Source: Streptococcus pneumoniae (GTDB taxonomy: Bacteria; Bacillota; Bacilli; Lactobacillales; Streptococcaceae). From it: a stretch of 64,000 nt of DNA. The notes beneath the pieces are model-generated. The model was not told the DNA's origin, ran no database searches, and was given only the letters and a program-made list of their open reading frames with translations. The position numbers were made by a program, and so were the translations under genes. Numbering within the stretch: the first letter of the stretch is position 1; the number at the start of each line of letters is the position of its first letter. Below are positions 47,738-58,400 of this stretch, piece by piece. The stretch lies in NCBI RefSeq assembly GCF_001113365.1, contig NZ_CKYA01000002.1, forward strand, positions 111,311 through 175,310, read 5' to 3'.

Positions 47738-48622
47738 ATGATGGCAAAAGAACTACAAGACTGGTTTCCTGAGGCTCAGATTTCAGACCAGCCAGTAGAG
47801 AAAGAGGGTTATCTCACGCTCCCTTTAGCTTCTCAGCAGTGGATTTTGCTGGAGAAATCTGGTCTCAGTGAGCGTGAAAAGCAGTTGGTTGCCCTCTTGA
47901 CCCAGCAGGAGCAGGCTCGTTCGCTCAATCCTTGGTATTCCTATCTGATTGAGGGCAAGGGGCAGGCACCGCAATCTTTTAAAAAAATTCAGTTGGTTTA
48001 TTGTCATCTTTCCTATTTTCAGCAGGAAAATCTATCCACTTGGCTAGATATGATGCGGACCCTTTTTCCTAACTGTCAGACGGTGCTTCAGGTTGGGGCT
48101 CAGGACTATGTTTTCGTACTTCAACAAGACAAATACACTTCTGTACGAGCTATTTTAAGTGATACGATTGAAGCGGTTGAGTATGACTTTGGACTGCGTC
48201 TCTCTATCATGTTAGGCCAGGTTTGGTCTCAGACGGGACATCAAGCCCTATCAGACTTGATTAAAGCAGAGCGAGATTTGTTTAAGACTTGGTGGCGTCA
48301 GGGTCACCAAGGTGTTCATACTTTTTCTCAGCTCTATCTTTGGAGTGTGGGAGAAAGACTCGTGGACCTGAGAGTCATTAAAGAATGCCTACGCCAGATG
48401 ATTTTGGATCAAGATCAGATTCAGGAAATCATTCTCTCTCTTTGGGAAAATAGTGCTGTTCTCACTAAAACAGCCCAGCAACTCTATCTGCACCGCAATT
48501 CTCTCCAATATAAGATTGATAAATGGGAAGAATTGACAGGGCTACAGTTGAAGGAATTGACTGACCTGACCCTGTGTTATCAATTGATTTTAGGTTCTTT
48601 GTCAACTATAGTTGGTTTGTAA
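47738..48622 (+). CDS. PucR-type helix-turn-helix regulator
   Basis: This 294-aa protein has a C-terminal PucR/CdaR-type helix-turn-helix (about 242-285): SAVLTKTAQQLYLHRNSLQY, then KIDKWEELTG. The middle (about 70-230) resembles a degenerate GGDEF/ligand-sensing region and lacks GGDEF residues. It follows mrnC by three bases. The regulated genes are unknown. ATG 47738 or the adjacent ATG 47741 may be used. Confidence 0.8.
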   Translation: MMAKELQDWFPEAQISDQPVEKEGYLTLPLASQQWILLEKSGLSEREKQLVALLTQQEQARSLNPWYSYLIEGKGQAPQSFKKIQLVYCHLSYFQQENLSTWLDMMRTLFPNCQTVLQVGAQDYVFVLQQDKYTSVRAILSDTIEAVEYDFGLRLSIMLGQVWSQTGHQALSDLIKAERDLFKTWWRQGHQGVHTFSQLYLWSVGERLVDLRVIKECLRQMILDQDQIQEIILSLWENSAVLTKTAQQLYLHRNSLQYKIDKWEELTGLQLKELTDLTLCYQLILGSLSTIVGL

Positions 48623-48678
48623 AGAAGTTAATATTTGGAGAAGAGGATTACCATCTTCTCCATTTTTATGTGCAGAGT

Positions 48679-48785
48679 TATAGTGGATTGAGGCTGGGAA
48701 AGTACACTGTGACTGCTAAAACATTCCTAGAAGTTGCTTTGATTTTCCTAAGCGATTTATTCAAATTTTATGTTATTTCACTATA
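48679..48785. repeat. RUP-like element (107 bp)
   Basis: It starts TATAGTGGATTGAGGC and ends GTTATTTCACTATA, giving TA-bounded, imperfect terminal inverted repeats, with internal ACTGCTAAAACATTCCTAG similar to the repeats at 51.8 and 52.0 kb. The length equals the published RUP size of 107 bp. RUP elements are thought to be mobilised by an IS630-type transposase. Confidence 0.7.
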
Positions 48786-48810
48786 GTTGTTTGATTTTTG
48801 TTTAGCATTA

Positions 48811-48920
48811 GAAGATTGAAAATCAATGAATAAATCTACCAGCAGATGACTCAAAACGTCCTTTTGAAGCTGTAGGTAAGGCAAAGTTGACGTAGTTTGA
48901 AGAGGTTTTCGCATAGTAGG
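48811..48920 (+). repeat. Degenerate BOX element
   Basis: It retains ATTGAAAATCAATGAA, CTCAAAACG...CTTTTGAAGCTG and GGCAAAGTTGACGTAGTTTG followed by GAGGTTTTCGCATAGTA. These correspond to the C, B and A parts with many substitutions. From 48921 to 49250 I see no gene; a TATAAT (49259-49264) before the next gene is its probable -10. Confidence 0.7.
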
Positions 48921-49280
48921 AACATCCAATTTTGCTGTGTTTACTTATGGAGTTTTTCCTAGTGATACTTATATTTAGACACAAAACTATAGCTTGAGAG
49001 CTAGTCATTTTCAGATAAGATTTAACTCTTCTTAATACTGGGTTTTGTTTGCTTTTCAGAGTCCTTTTCTACTAGAAACTGGGATGTATCCTATTTATAG
49101 GAGTAATCGCTAGAAATATGGTAGAATCAAAAAAAGAATCAGCTACTTTTTTATGTAAATTTCAACCTGTGAAGTCTAAAAATTTTTAACTTTCTCCTTT
49201 CTTTTCCGAATAAATAGATAGTAGCAGTGAATCTAGTAAACCTAGATTAAAAAATGTGCTATAATAGAAGGAGGAAAAGG

Positions 49281-50291
49281 ATGATTCTAAGACATCCGGG
49301 CATCAGCCCAACCAATGATTTGGTTGCTAAGAAAATTTTTAGCAATCCAGAAATCACTTGTCAATTTATTCGCGATATGCTGGACTTGCCAGCAAAAAAT
49401 GTGACGATTTTGGAGGGAAGCAATATTCATGTCTTGCCTTCCATGCCTTACTCAGCGCAGGATTTTTATACCAGTATAGACGTCTTGGCGGAGTTGGATA
49501 ATGGAACCCAAGTAATCATTGAAATTCAGGTACATCATCAGAATTTTTTCATCAATCGCCTGTGGGCTTACCTTTGCAGTCAGGTCAATCAAAACCTAGA
49601 AAAAATTCGTCAACGAGAAGGTGATACTCATCAGAGCTATAAACACATCGCACCAGTATATGCTATCGCAATTGTGGACAGCAATTATTTCTCAGATGAC
49701 TTGGCTTTTCATAGCTTTAGCATGCGAGAGGACACGACAGGTGAAGCCTTAACCATCACAAATAACGGACAAGAAAACCATCTGGTTAAGATGGCGTTCT
49801 TGGAATTAAAAAAATATAGAGAAACCAGCAAGGATAGCGTTCGCAAGCCGTGGTTGGAGTTTTTCGGGAACAAACCCTTTACCCAGCGCCCCGAGCGAGC
49901 CATCAGCCAAGCAGACCAACTGCTGGACTACAAGAGCTGGTCCGAGGAGGACAGGAAAATGTTTAGTCAACTACGTATGCGCGAAGAACAAGCCTTGTTA
50001 GCACAGGACTATGCCTTGGAACAAGCTGAAGAAAAAGGTTTAGAGCGAGGTCTTGAACGTGGTCGTGCTGAAGGTTTAGAGCGAGGTCTTGAACGTGGTC
50101 GAGCTGAGGGGATTGAACAAGGCATCGAAAAAGGTTTAGAACAAGGACTTGAACGTGGGAAAGTTGAAGGAAGTTTGTCCATGCTACTAAATCTAGTCCG
50201 TCAAGGTATTCTAACTTCCGAGATTGCCAGTAAGCAGTTGGGTATGACTGTCGCTGAATTTGAGTCACTATTGAAAGATCATCATAAATAA
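49281..50291 (+). CDS. Rpn-family PD-(D/E)XK nuclease (transposase-like)
   Basis: The product has 336 aa. The N-terminal domain (about 8-130) has the PD-(D/E)XK_2 layout: SPTNDLVAKKIFSNPEIT, SIDVLAELDNGTQVIIEIQV (catalytic D...E-x-Q) and FINRLWAYLCSQVNQNL. The C-terminal third is helical and repetitive (EKGLERGLERGRAEGLERGL). I start it at ATG 49281 after GGAGGAAAAGG. Inside the gene, AGGAGG (49945-49950) precedes an in-frame ATG at 49959, which would yield a separate 110-aa C-terminal protein. E. coli Rpn proteins are phage-defence nucleases inhibited by such intragenic products. Confidence 0.85.
   Translation: MILRHPGISPTNDLVAKKIFSNPEITCQFIRDMLDLPAKNVTILEGSNIHVLPSMPYSAQDFYTSIDVLAELDNGTQVIIEIQVHHQNFFINRLWAYLCSQVNQNLEKIRQREGDTHQSYKHIAPVYAIAIVDSNYFSDDLAFHSFSMREDTTGEALTITNNGQENHLVKMAFLELKKYRETSKDSVRKPWLEFFGNKPFTQRPERAISQADQLLDYKSWSEEDRKMFSQLRMREEQALLAQDYALEQAEEKGLERGLERGRAEGLERGLERGRAEGIEQGIEKGLEQGLERGKVEGSLSMLLNLVRQGILTSEIASKQLGMTVAEFESLLKDHHK
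49959..50291 (+). CDS. Possible internally initiated C-terminal product of the Rpn gene
   Basis: An in-frame ATG at 49959 lies eight bases after a perfect AGGAGG, much better than expected by chance inside a gene. It would give 110 aa (MFSQLRMREEQALLAQDYAL, then the GLERG-type repeats and a final helix). It corresponds in position to the RpnS antitoxins described for E. coli Rpn genes. Expression is inferred. Confidence 0.45.
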   Translation: MFSQLRMREEQALLAQDYALEQAEEKGLERGLERGRAEGLERGLERGRAEGIEQGIEKGLEQGLERGKVEGSLSMLLNLVRQGILTSEIASKQLGMTVAEFESLLKDHHK

Positions 50292-50446
50292 GATCTAATA
50301 AATATAGAGAAACCAGCAAAGACGAGGTTCGCAAGCCGTGGTTGGAGTTTTTCGGGAATAAACCCTTTACCCAGCACCCCGAGCGAGCCATCAGCCAGGC
50401 AGACCAACTGCTGGACTACAAGAGCTGGTCCGAGGAGGACAGGAGA

Positions 50447-50740
50447 ATGTTTAGTCAACTACGTATGCGTGAAGAACAGGCATTGCTGGCACAGGACTAT
50501 GCTTTGGAGCAAGCTGAGGAAAAAGGTTTAGAGAGAGGTCTTGAACGTGGTCGTGCAGAGGGTTTAGAGCGTGGTCGAGCTGAGGGGATTGAACAAGGTA
50601 TCGAAAAAGGTTTAGAACAAGGACTTGAACGTGGGAAACTCTTTGCCTTCCTGGATATGGTCCGCCAAGGTCTCTTGCCTTCTGAAGTTGCCAGTAAGCA
50701 GTTGGGAATGACCGTGGCTGAGTTTGAGGCGCTTTTGTAA
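50447..50740 (+). CDS. Duplicated C-terminal part of the Rpn gene, with its own ribosome site
   Basis: Bases 50301-50740 repeat the 3' third of the Rpn gene (from about 49813), about 488 bp downstream and in another frame. The full-length part has no start (the open frame begins at a TTG, 50342). However, AGGAGG (50433-50438) followed by ATG 50447 is preserved and gives a 97-aa protein. It has one GLERGRAE-type repeat fewer than copy 1 and a different tail (LFAFLDMVRQGLLPSEVASK). It may be a functional small protein, or a silent cassette that can recombine with copy 1. Confidence 0.55.
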   Translation: MFSQLRMREEQALLAQDYALEQAEEKGLERGLERGRAEGLERGRAEGIEQGIEKGLEQGLERGKLFAFLDMVRQGLLPSEVASKQLGMTVAEFEALL

Positions 50741-51135
50741 GTTAGGGGATGTATCTAGCTTTTCTCTTAAAATATTATCAGAGTGCTAGGAAACTTACAT
50801 CGTATTTCACTATTTTCAGCAGAATGCTTCTGTTGATTTTATATAGAAAAAATGTCAGATTTTATCTTTCTATAGATAGGGTCTGTTTTTTATTTATATT
50901 AAATTTAAAATATTATCCATAATAAGATTGATAGATAAGGGTGTGCATATATATACAATCACGAGAAAATACTGTTATATCGGCTTTTTTGCTACTTTTT
51001 TAATCTTATCTTCATCTAGGTTTATACTTGATTTCTTTCCGTAAAAGTATTACTATAAAGTTGACATATTATGTGTTACGGGTTTTTGTGTACTCTTTTG
51101 AGGAAAGTTGGCCTGTGATACAATGAAAGGATGCT
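50741..51135 (+). other. AT-rich spacer without recognised gene
   Basis: I see no gene or repeat here. A TTGACA (51061-51066) and a TGTGATACAAT box (51114-51124) near the right end may drive the YSIRK gene that follows. Confidence 0.4.
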
Positions 51136-51807
51136 ATGCTCATGTTTGGAAAAAAACATAGTGATAATGGTGAAAAAATTTACCGTTACTCAATAAGGAA
51201 ATATCATTTTGGAGCTGCTAGTGTTGCGGTGGCGGCTCTGATGTTCTTTGCGAATGGGGTGCAAGCGCAGGCCCCTGCAGTGTCTCCAGTAACAGCTAGT
51301 GATGTAGTTGCTGGACCTTCTGGAAATTCAGATGGGGATCCACAGGACTCAGATGAGGAGAGTCCTGAGAAAACGGCAGTAGTTGAACAACCAGTTGAGC
51401 TCAAATCAGAAGGAGAATCTAGCGCTCCAGAAGATAAAACTGAAGAAGGAAGTCAAGAAGAATCAGAAGCTGAAGTTAAAAGTCCTCAGCCTGAGACTAA
51501 GATAGATGGGAACGCAGAAGCTCCTCAGGTGGAGAAGGAAAAGGAGCAGGAAGTATCAGCGCCAGTAGTTGACACAAGTGCAGCCAAATCGACACAAAGC
51601 ACCCTAGAAGCTTTGTTGGCAAATCTGACCTTAGACTCCATGAAGGCTCTCCACACAGAAGTGGAAGAAGGTCTCGCAAAGGCTAAGGCGGTCTTAGAGA
51701 ATCCAAAAGCGACACAAGCACAGGTTGATGAGCAAGTCAAACTCATGGAAGACCTGACTCGTCGGGTCAAGGAAGCTTTTTTGCTTCGTTTTTTTGAAAC
51801 ACAATAG
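51136..51807 (+). CDS. Truncated YSIRK surface protein
   Basis: The product has 223 aa. A YSIRK signal peptide (KIYRYSIRKYHFGAASVAVA) is followed by a Pro/Glu/Ser-rich acidic stretch (about 48-145). Then comes a helical domain AKSTQSTLEALLANLTLDSM to about residue 210 that closely parallels the start of the giant protein downstream. The frame stops inside a RUP-like repeat at 51805-51807, so the cell-wall part is lost and the product would be secreted. ATG 51136 or ATG 51142 may be used. Confidence 0.75.
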   Translation: MLMFGKKHSDNGEKIYRYSIRKYHFGAASVAVAALMFFANGVQAQAPAVSPVTASDVVAGPSGNSDGDPQDSDEESPEKTAVVEQPVELKSEGESSAPEDKTEEGSQEESEAEVKSPQPETKIDGNAEAPQVEKEKEQEVSAPVVDTSAAKSTQSTLEALLANLTLDSMKALHTEVEEGLAKAKAVLENPKATQAQVDEQVKLMEDLTRRVKEAFLLRFFETQ

Positions 51808-51917
51808 ATTGAGACTAGAACCGTACACACGCCACACCATACCACTATTACTAAAACATTGCTAGAAATGAATGTGTTTGTTACAATCGCTTTATCTAGT
51901 TCTTATTTTTGATATAA
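51799..51917. repeat. RUP-like element truncating the YSIRK gene
   Basis: It contains ATAGATTGAGACTAGAACCG, GTACACACGCC and ACTAAAACATTGCTAGAAAT, then TTCTTATTTTTGATATAA, matching the better-kept copy at 52004-52119 throughout. The stop codon of the upstream gene lies in its first bases. Confidence 0.65.
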
Positions 51918-52003
51918 TTTTTAGGCTTGAGTCACTTGATTTTGTTCAGTTGGCTTTTTTTGCTGTCCTTTTTCATGTGATAAACCTTTCAAGCCGTTTT
52001 TAG

Positions 52004-52119
52004 TATAGTAGATTGAAACTAGAATAGTACACACGCCAAACAACTACTGCCAAAACATTGTTAGAAATTACTTTGACTTTCCTACTCAATTTGTTCACAT
52101 CTTATTTCAATCTGCTATA
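52004..52119. repeat. RUP-like element
   Basis: About 116 bp bounded by TATAGTAGATTGAAACTAGA and its near-complement TTATTTCAATCTGCTATA, that is, TA-flanked terminal inverted repeats. It is the second copy within 320 bp. Confidence 0.75.
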
Positions 52120-52291
52120 AGAGTTACGATACCAGGAGGGAGAGCACTGATAGAGGGTGTTTTGCTGCTTTCTTGAAGACTTCTTAATCAGTTTTTTTTC
52201 TGAAATAGAATCTCAAAAACCACCTATAAAAATAAGTGATAATATGGCTAAAAAAGTTCGCATTTTGCTGTTCAAATTTGTAAAAATAGGA

Positions 52292-52433
52292 TATAATAAT
52301 ACTGTCTCAAAATTTGTCTTTTGACAAGTATGGGAATAAAAAGAAACATATCCTTTCTTAAATACCTAAAATATTTAAGGGGGGGGGTATTTTTTAGTAC
52401 CTCCAGAAAGGAAAGATGAGAGGTAATTCGATC
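52292..52433 (+). promoter_or_regulatory. Promoter and leader of the giant adhesin, containing a G9 tract
   Basis: A TATAAT box (52292-52297) lies about 135 bp before the start codon. The leader holds a hairpin AAATACC...GGTATTT (52360-52391) whose 3' arm includes nine consecutive G (52379-52387). The ribosome site GAGAGGT (52418-52424) follows. Changes in G number could alter the hairpin or spacing. From 52120 to 52291 I see no gene. Confidence 0.55.
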
Positions 52434-55400
52434 ATGAAAAAATCATATCGTGATGATAACGGGGAAAAGATTTTCCGTTACTCCATTCGTAAATACCACT
52501 TTGGTGCTGCCAGCGTTGCGGTGGCGGCTCTGATGTTTTTTGCCAATGGGGCAGTGGCAGCGAGTGAGACAATTACTCCAGCTACGGCAAGTGATGTCGT
52601 TACGGCAGGTTCTGATGGCAATGCAGATGGAAATCCAGAATCCTCGGATGAGGGAGAGTCCAAGAAAACTCTGACTAGCCAGCCAGCTGAACTCAAACCA
52701 GCCGACGGGCTGAAAGGGCAAGAAGCGCCAGCTGAGGAAACCAATCAAGGGCAAGCAGGAGCTGAGTCTAACACTACTGGAGCAGAATCCAACTCTGCTC
52801 AGTCAGAGACAAATCCAGTTAGCCAAGAACCTTCTCAAGCAGGAGAAGTAAAAGAGCAAGAACAGCCGACTGTCGCTGATACGACAGCAGCCAAATCAAC
52901 TCAAGGTAATCTGCAAGCTTTGTTGGAAAAACTAACGCTTAGCTCAATGCAGGAACTCCATGCTGAAGTGGAAGCGCGCCTAGCAGCAGCTAAGGCAGTT
53001 TTGGAAGATCCAAAAGCGACGCAAGCACAGGTTGATGAGCAAGCAAGACTGATGGCAGAGCTTACGAGCCGTGTTAATCAAGCCTTGACACCTAGCCTAG
53101 AAACTCCAACAATCTTGGAAAATGCGGGTCTAACATCTACAGGTCTAGCATCTAATGAACTAGCTAGTCCAGAAGGAGCTGTGACTAATCAAGCAAGTAG
53201 AGGGAAAGGTCGTAGAAGAGCTTTGAGCGAGCCTACGTCAGATGAAAATCAAGTTAGACCATCTGCTGGAGGAAATGCAACTACTGCTGGAACTAGCTCT
53301 CAAGCGACTCCACGAGAACTCCCAACCTACACAAATACAGAAGGTAAAAATGGTGTTTATGACCTAAAAGATGAGTTAGAGTTTATCACTAATCAACTCC
53401 GAGCTAACGGAGCATCGGCAGATAAAATCCAAGCAGCCAAGGCTGCTGCTGATAAGTTCAATGAAGCCTTCTCTAAAGGCGACACCATCAGTCAAGAAGA
53501 CTTTAGTGCTGCCTTAGCAGACCTGAAAAAATCTCGTGGACTGATCGAAGGGGTACTTCGTGAAAATGATGTGAATGCAGGAGAAGTAACAGGACCTGTA
53601 AATCCAGCCGAGTCTGCAACTCCAAGCGAAAACAATGTAACCATCCAACCGCGCACCAACACTACAGGATGGTCGGGTTTCCGCAATGTGCCAGCAGGTG
53701 CTCCACGAACACGTGCGGCTCGTTCAATTGAGGAACGTGCAGGGGAGGGGCGTGTAGGGCCAGGAAGTTACTTTATTGATAAGTATACGAGTTACTTTGA
53801 TAAAGGTGATGACTCAACATCTCCTTACGATAAGTACACTTATGTTTACTATAATGTTAAGAGACAAACTTCTGCAGGTAAAGATGACCCTGTGGTAGAT
53901 ATCTTGAAGTATTTGAGGGAAAAAGTCACTAAAGTAACGGCAGATCCATCTAAAGGTGTTAAAGACGGAATTGACTGGGAAATCACAGTTAATCCTGATC
54001 GTAAAAATCTCCAAAACATGAGTTTCTTCTTTACTCTTCCTAAAGGGCAAAGTTTGGTTAGAAATAGCTTTACCATTACTAGGGTGACGTCTACTGAAAC
54101 TCGTTCGTTTTCATCTCCTGGAAACGGGAATGATGATGAGATAACTGCCAGCTTAAAAGCTGCAGGTCTGACCGATGTAAGGAAAGGAACTCCGGAACGA
54201 ACAAATGCTCCGGCGCCAACTAAATTCAAGGGTTCTGTTTATGATTATGAAGTATCAACCCTTAATGGCTTGGCTAAACAAGGTGTTTTTTTCCAGAGGA
54301 ACCATGAATCTTCAGATGAAGTGACTCTTGGAAACAAGAAGTTTTCACAAATTGAGAAAGATACGCAAACCGTCTACTATGGTCAACTAGGGGCTATAGA
54401 AAACGGCGTTTACTCTGCAGACCCAACTGCTGCTTATAAAATCACCTTTAGGACGGAAGGTAGCAATAAGATACCTAACTTAAGCTACCTATCTGGTCTC
54501 AAGGGGGTGGATGTAAACAGTGGAGGTAACCCACGTAGACTATTAGCCCAACAATGGTATGCTCGCACACCAGGCGAAGTAGATTCTACGGATAAGTTTA
54601 AATTTGAGTTGACAGGGAATCACTATTACCCTGTTAATCAAAATACAGTAAACTCCAAGTTTTTACCAGGGTACAAGACTTATCAAACGATTAAAGATGG
54701 TATCATCTATAAAAATAGATATGATGAGTCTAACGAACCCTATAACCCACGGATTGACGGGGTAATCTCTGCAGAAAGTCGTGCCGGACAGACCATTGAC
54801 GGGTACAAAAATTTTGACATTACTTCGTATGGAGATTATTTCAATGAAAATGGTGTTAAGTTAGAAAAAGAGCGAGATGGGAAAGCTGAAGCTACTAAAC
54901 ACGGTCAAACGTGGCACTTGTACAGAGTTGGTGAAAATACGGAAATAAGTAAGGAAGACTTGACCCGAGATGCTATTTTGACTCCGGGTGTTCATGGCTA
55001 TAAGTATGTCAGAACCTTTACCGATGGTTCTAGTGATTCTGACACTTTCTACTTTGTGACCAAGCCGAAGACTCCAACCTTAGATACAGACTTGAGCAAG
55101 CTAGGGACGGTCAACCCTGTCACAATCAAGGCTAGTGGTGGAGCAGCCAACTCTAAAATGGTTCTCTATCGAAAACTATCTAATGGCAACTTGGAAGAGG
55201 TGACGAGTGCGACTGCAAATGCATCAGGAGTTGCAACCTTTACAAATGTAACCCTACCAGCCTTGGGGACCTATCTTGTTAAGACAGTTGTGGATGGACA
55301 CTGGTTAGATGAACGCAATAATGGCGAAAAACATGATACTGTAGAATCAGACCCATCAAATGAGAGAGATACTCTTAAATTTGAAATGGGGATCAGCACA

Positions 55401-58400
55401 GGAAACATACCGGGTACACAGAAACCCAACCTAAAAGATGAGAAGGTTATCCCGTATCCAGCTAATGACATTGTTACAAACAACAGTGTTAAGTTTATTG
55501 CTAGAAGTTCTAAGAATATTAAGAAATTAGTTGTTACAGGTGCAGAAAATATCGTAGCTGCCAACGAGTGGCGTACAGAGGGGTTAAATAGCCAAGAAGC
55601 GACTATTAGAATAGAGAAACCAAGAGGTTTTGATGGCAACAAACGTGGGGTCTACGAGTTGACCGTAACTGCAACTGCAGATGATAACTCAATCTCTACC
55701 TATAAAACCCATCTCTTTATTCCACCGACAGCAGGAAGTTTTGAGACGACGAGTGATGACCTACGTGAAAAATCCAATAGCAAACCACAAGTGACGGCAA
55801 CAGGACTCTTAACCAACGCAGCAGTTTTGCCAGGTTACGAGTGGAAAGCTTACTTGGTAAAAGGAGGTCAAAACAACCCTAACTCTTATGTTCAGGAAGC
55901 TCAAAATTATACGGTAGTAGCAGCTACCAATATTCAAGCTAACGGGAAAGCGATCTTTAAAGAAGCTGACTATCGTCAAACGGAGATTGGAACAGATAAT
56001 TTGCGTTTGGTAACAGCTCTGGTAAAAACTGGGACTGACCAGGTGTTTGAAAATCTCAACTCTAGTCTGAGTGAGAGCACAATCAAGGCTACCGTTCCTC
56101 GAACAGACTATGCCCAAAAACCTGGACGCTTAACCTTTATCCAAGGGGAAACACCTACTTGGGGAAATCCTAAGGACTACTTCACTTATGGAGATGGCTC
56201 TGCTATCGGGGCAGATAGAACTTTCCTATGGAAAGAGACTCCTCAGACTTTTAATGTTACTGCACCGAAAAATCCTGACTTAACAGTAGGTACTGGAAAA
56301 ACTGTGGATGTTTTAGCGTCTTATCCTGGACGCGGTACTGTGACACTGAAGTTGACATATGATGTAGTGGCGCCTGTAACCCCTAACAACAGTATGTACA
56401 CAGTCAAAGGGAAAGATTTTGTCAAACCAAACACTACGACTACGGCAGTGGCATCAGACTTCTATGACAATACCACTGGTAAGACTATTGCGTGGAAGGC
56501 TGGCTCAGCACCAGATAAAAATGCAACTTCAGGTCAAACGCATACAGCAACAGCGATTGTGACCTATCCAGGAGTGGATAGAAACGGTCAGCCTATTACT
56601 AGAGAAGTTACTACAAACTATACGACAGTTAATACAGTTCTGGTAAAAGATGTCTTCACTGCTACTCAAGGCGGCAAATTGACAACAGGAAATGACTCTG
56701 AGGCTTCAAGTTATACACGAGCAGAAACAGGCGGAAAAACGCATATCCAACGTGAGGAGTTTGTTGCTACAAGTCGAACAACTGCGACAGCTCCATCAAC
56801 TGCCAAGGCTGGAAGTCTGAATAAAGAGATTAAAGTCACTTACGATAATGGTCAGACCCAAAATCTAGGACTTGTTACCAGTGTGACGCCAAGCGCTCCG
56901 ACTATTACAAGCGATTTGCGCGACAAAGCAGGATTGACAAACCAAACGATCACAGTGTCTAACGTCCCAGAAGACGGCACGGTAGAAGTGAATCTAACCG
57001 CTAATGGCACAACAATTCCAAATACCACTGTGAGACGTGTTGGAAGCCTAGCAGAAGTTACTGTTAGAGGGGAATTGCCAGCTGGATCTATCAAGGCAAG
57101 CACAAAAGTAACAAATAATACTTACTCCTATGTAGACGGCAGAGGTAAAGATATAGCCTTAACCTCTCCTGAGAGCGACGCTCAAACTTCAACCTATAAA
57201 CTGGCTACCAAGAAGATCTATACTGTCAAAGATGATGCGGCAAACTTTACAGCTTCAGATTATGTTTATTGGGATAAAAATGGCACAAAAACGGCTCTAC
57301 CGCAAGGAACAACCGTGACATGGGTACGTCCTGTTGCGACAACGACAGCTGGCGAACAAAATTATCAAGTAACCGTCAGTGTTCCTAACCAGGCAGATAC
57401 AACCTTGACAGTTCCAGTTAAAGTCTATGACAAGGTGACTCTCAAGAAAGCCGCATATAGCAATGCCAAGGGAACCTTAGAAAACGGAGACAATGCAGCA
57501 AACTATGTAAATGGGGTAACTCCGGGAGTGACAGTTGCATGGCAAGGAGGCCGAGTGCCAGATGTCAGTCAAGCCAATCCAAATCTAAAAGGCAATATTG
57601 AAGTTTCTTATGCTACAGATGACGCAGCAAATCCGATTAAACGGAACTTGCAAGTGAATCTACCGACTTATAGCGCAACTCAGACAGTCTTTACGAAAGA
57701 AACGACGGTAGGAACTCCGTTTAATAGTAATAGTACTTATGATTATTTTACCCATGATTATCCAGCCCCAGGCAATAGGAAAGTTAAAGCTTTCTGGGAA
57801 TCAGGAAGTAATTACCTTAATTCATCTAGGAGTAACTCTGCTACGACTTTAGGAAAAGTAGTGGATAAGATTCGTGTTTATTTCCCAAATGCAGATGGAA
57901 ATACAGAATATAATGAAAATCGAAGACAAGAACTGAATGTTACCTTTATTGTGAAACCTAAGACTCCGTCTATAGATGAAGCATCGGTTAGCGGAAAAGC
58001 AGAAAAGAACAATCAAACCGTAACCATTAACAATGTAACACCAGGAACAACTGTTGAACTCTACAATGGTGATACGAAAATTGGTTCTGTAGATGTACCA
58101 AAAGCTGCAGATGAAGCTGATACAGCAACGAAGACTGCGAATATAACAGTAAACGGAGTGTTGCCGTACACGACAAATCTTCGTGCTAAAACCATTTACC
58201 AACCAAACAATCCTGATCAAAACGTAGCGTCTGACTTTAGTGCTAGCGTTAGAAGTACAACACAAGCACCACAGGCACCTACAGTGTCTCAAAGTCCAGA
58301 AGACTTGATTGTGAAATCAGAAGTGGGACAAGATGGCGCTACGAAAGCGACCTTGACCTATATCAATGCCAATGGTGAGACCAAAACAGTAGGCTTTACA

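Noticed and set aside
48574..48786. A 70-codon open frame on the + strand after the PucR gene
   Set aside because: Most of it lies in the 107-bp RUP-like element and it begins inside the PucR-type gene without a ribosome site.
50030..50160. Short tandem repeats resembling an array
   Set aside because: They encode the GLERG-type repeat of the Rpn protein; units are contiguous and without unique spacers, so this is not a CRISPR. No CRISPR array was seen anywhere in the window.
57849..58292. A 147-codon open frame on the minus strand inside the giant adhesin
   Set aside because: It is antisense to repeated beta-sandwich coding sequence, is cysteine- and arginine-rich with no known domain, and has no plausible ribosome site.
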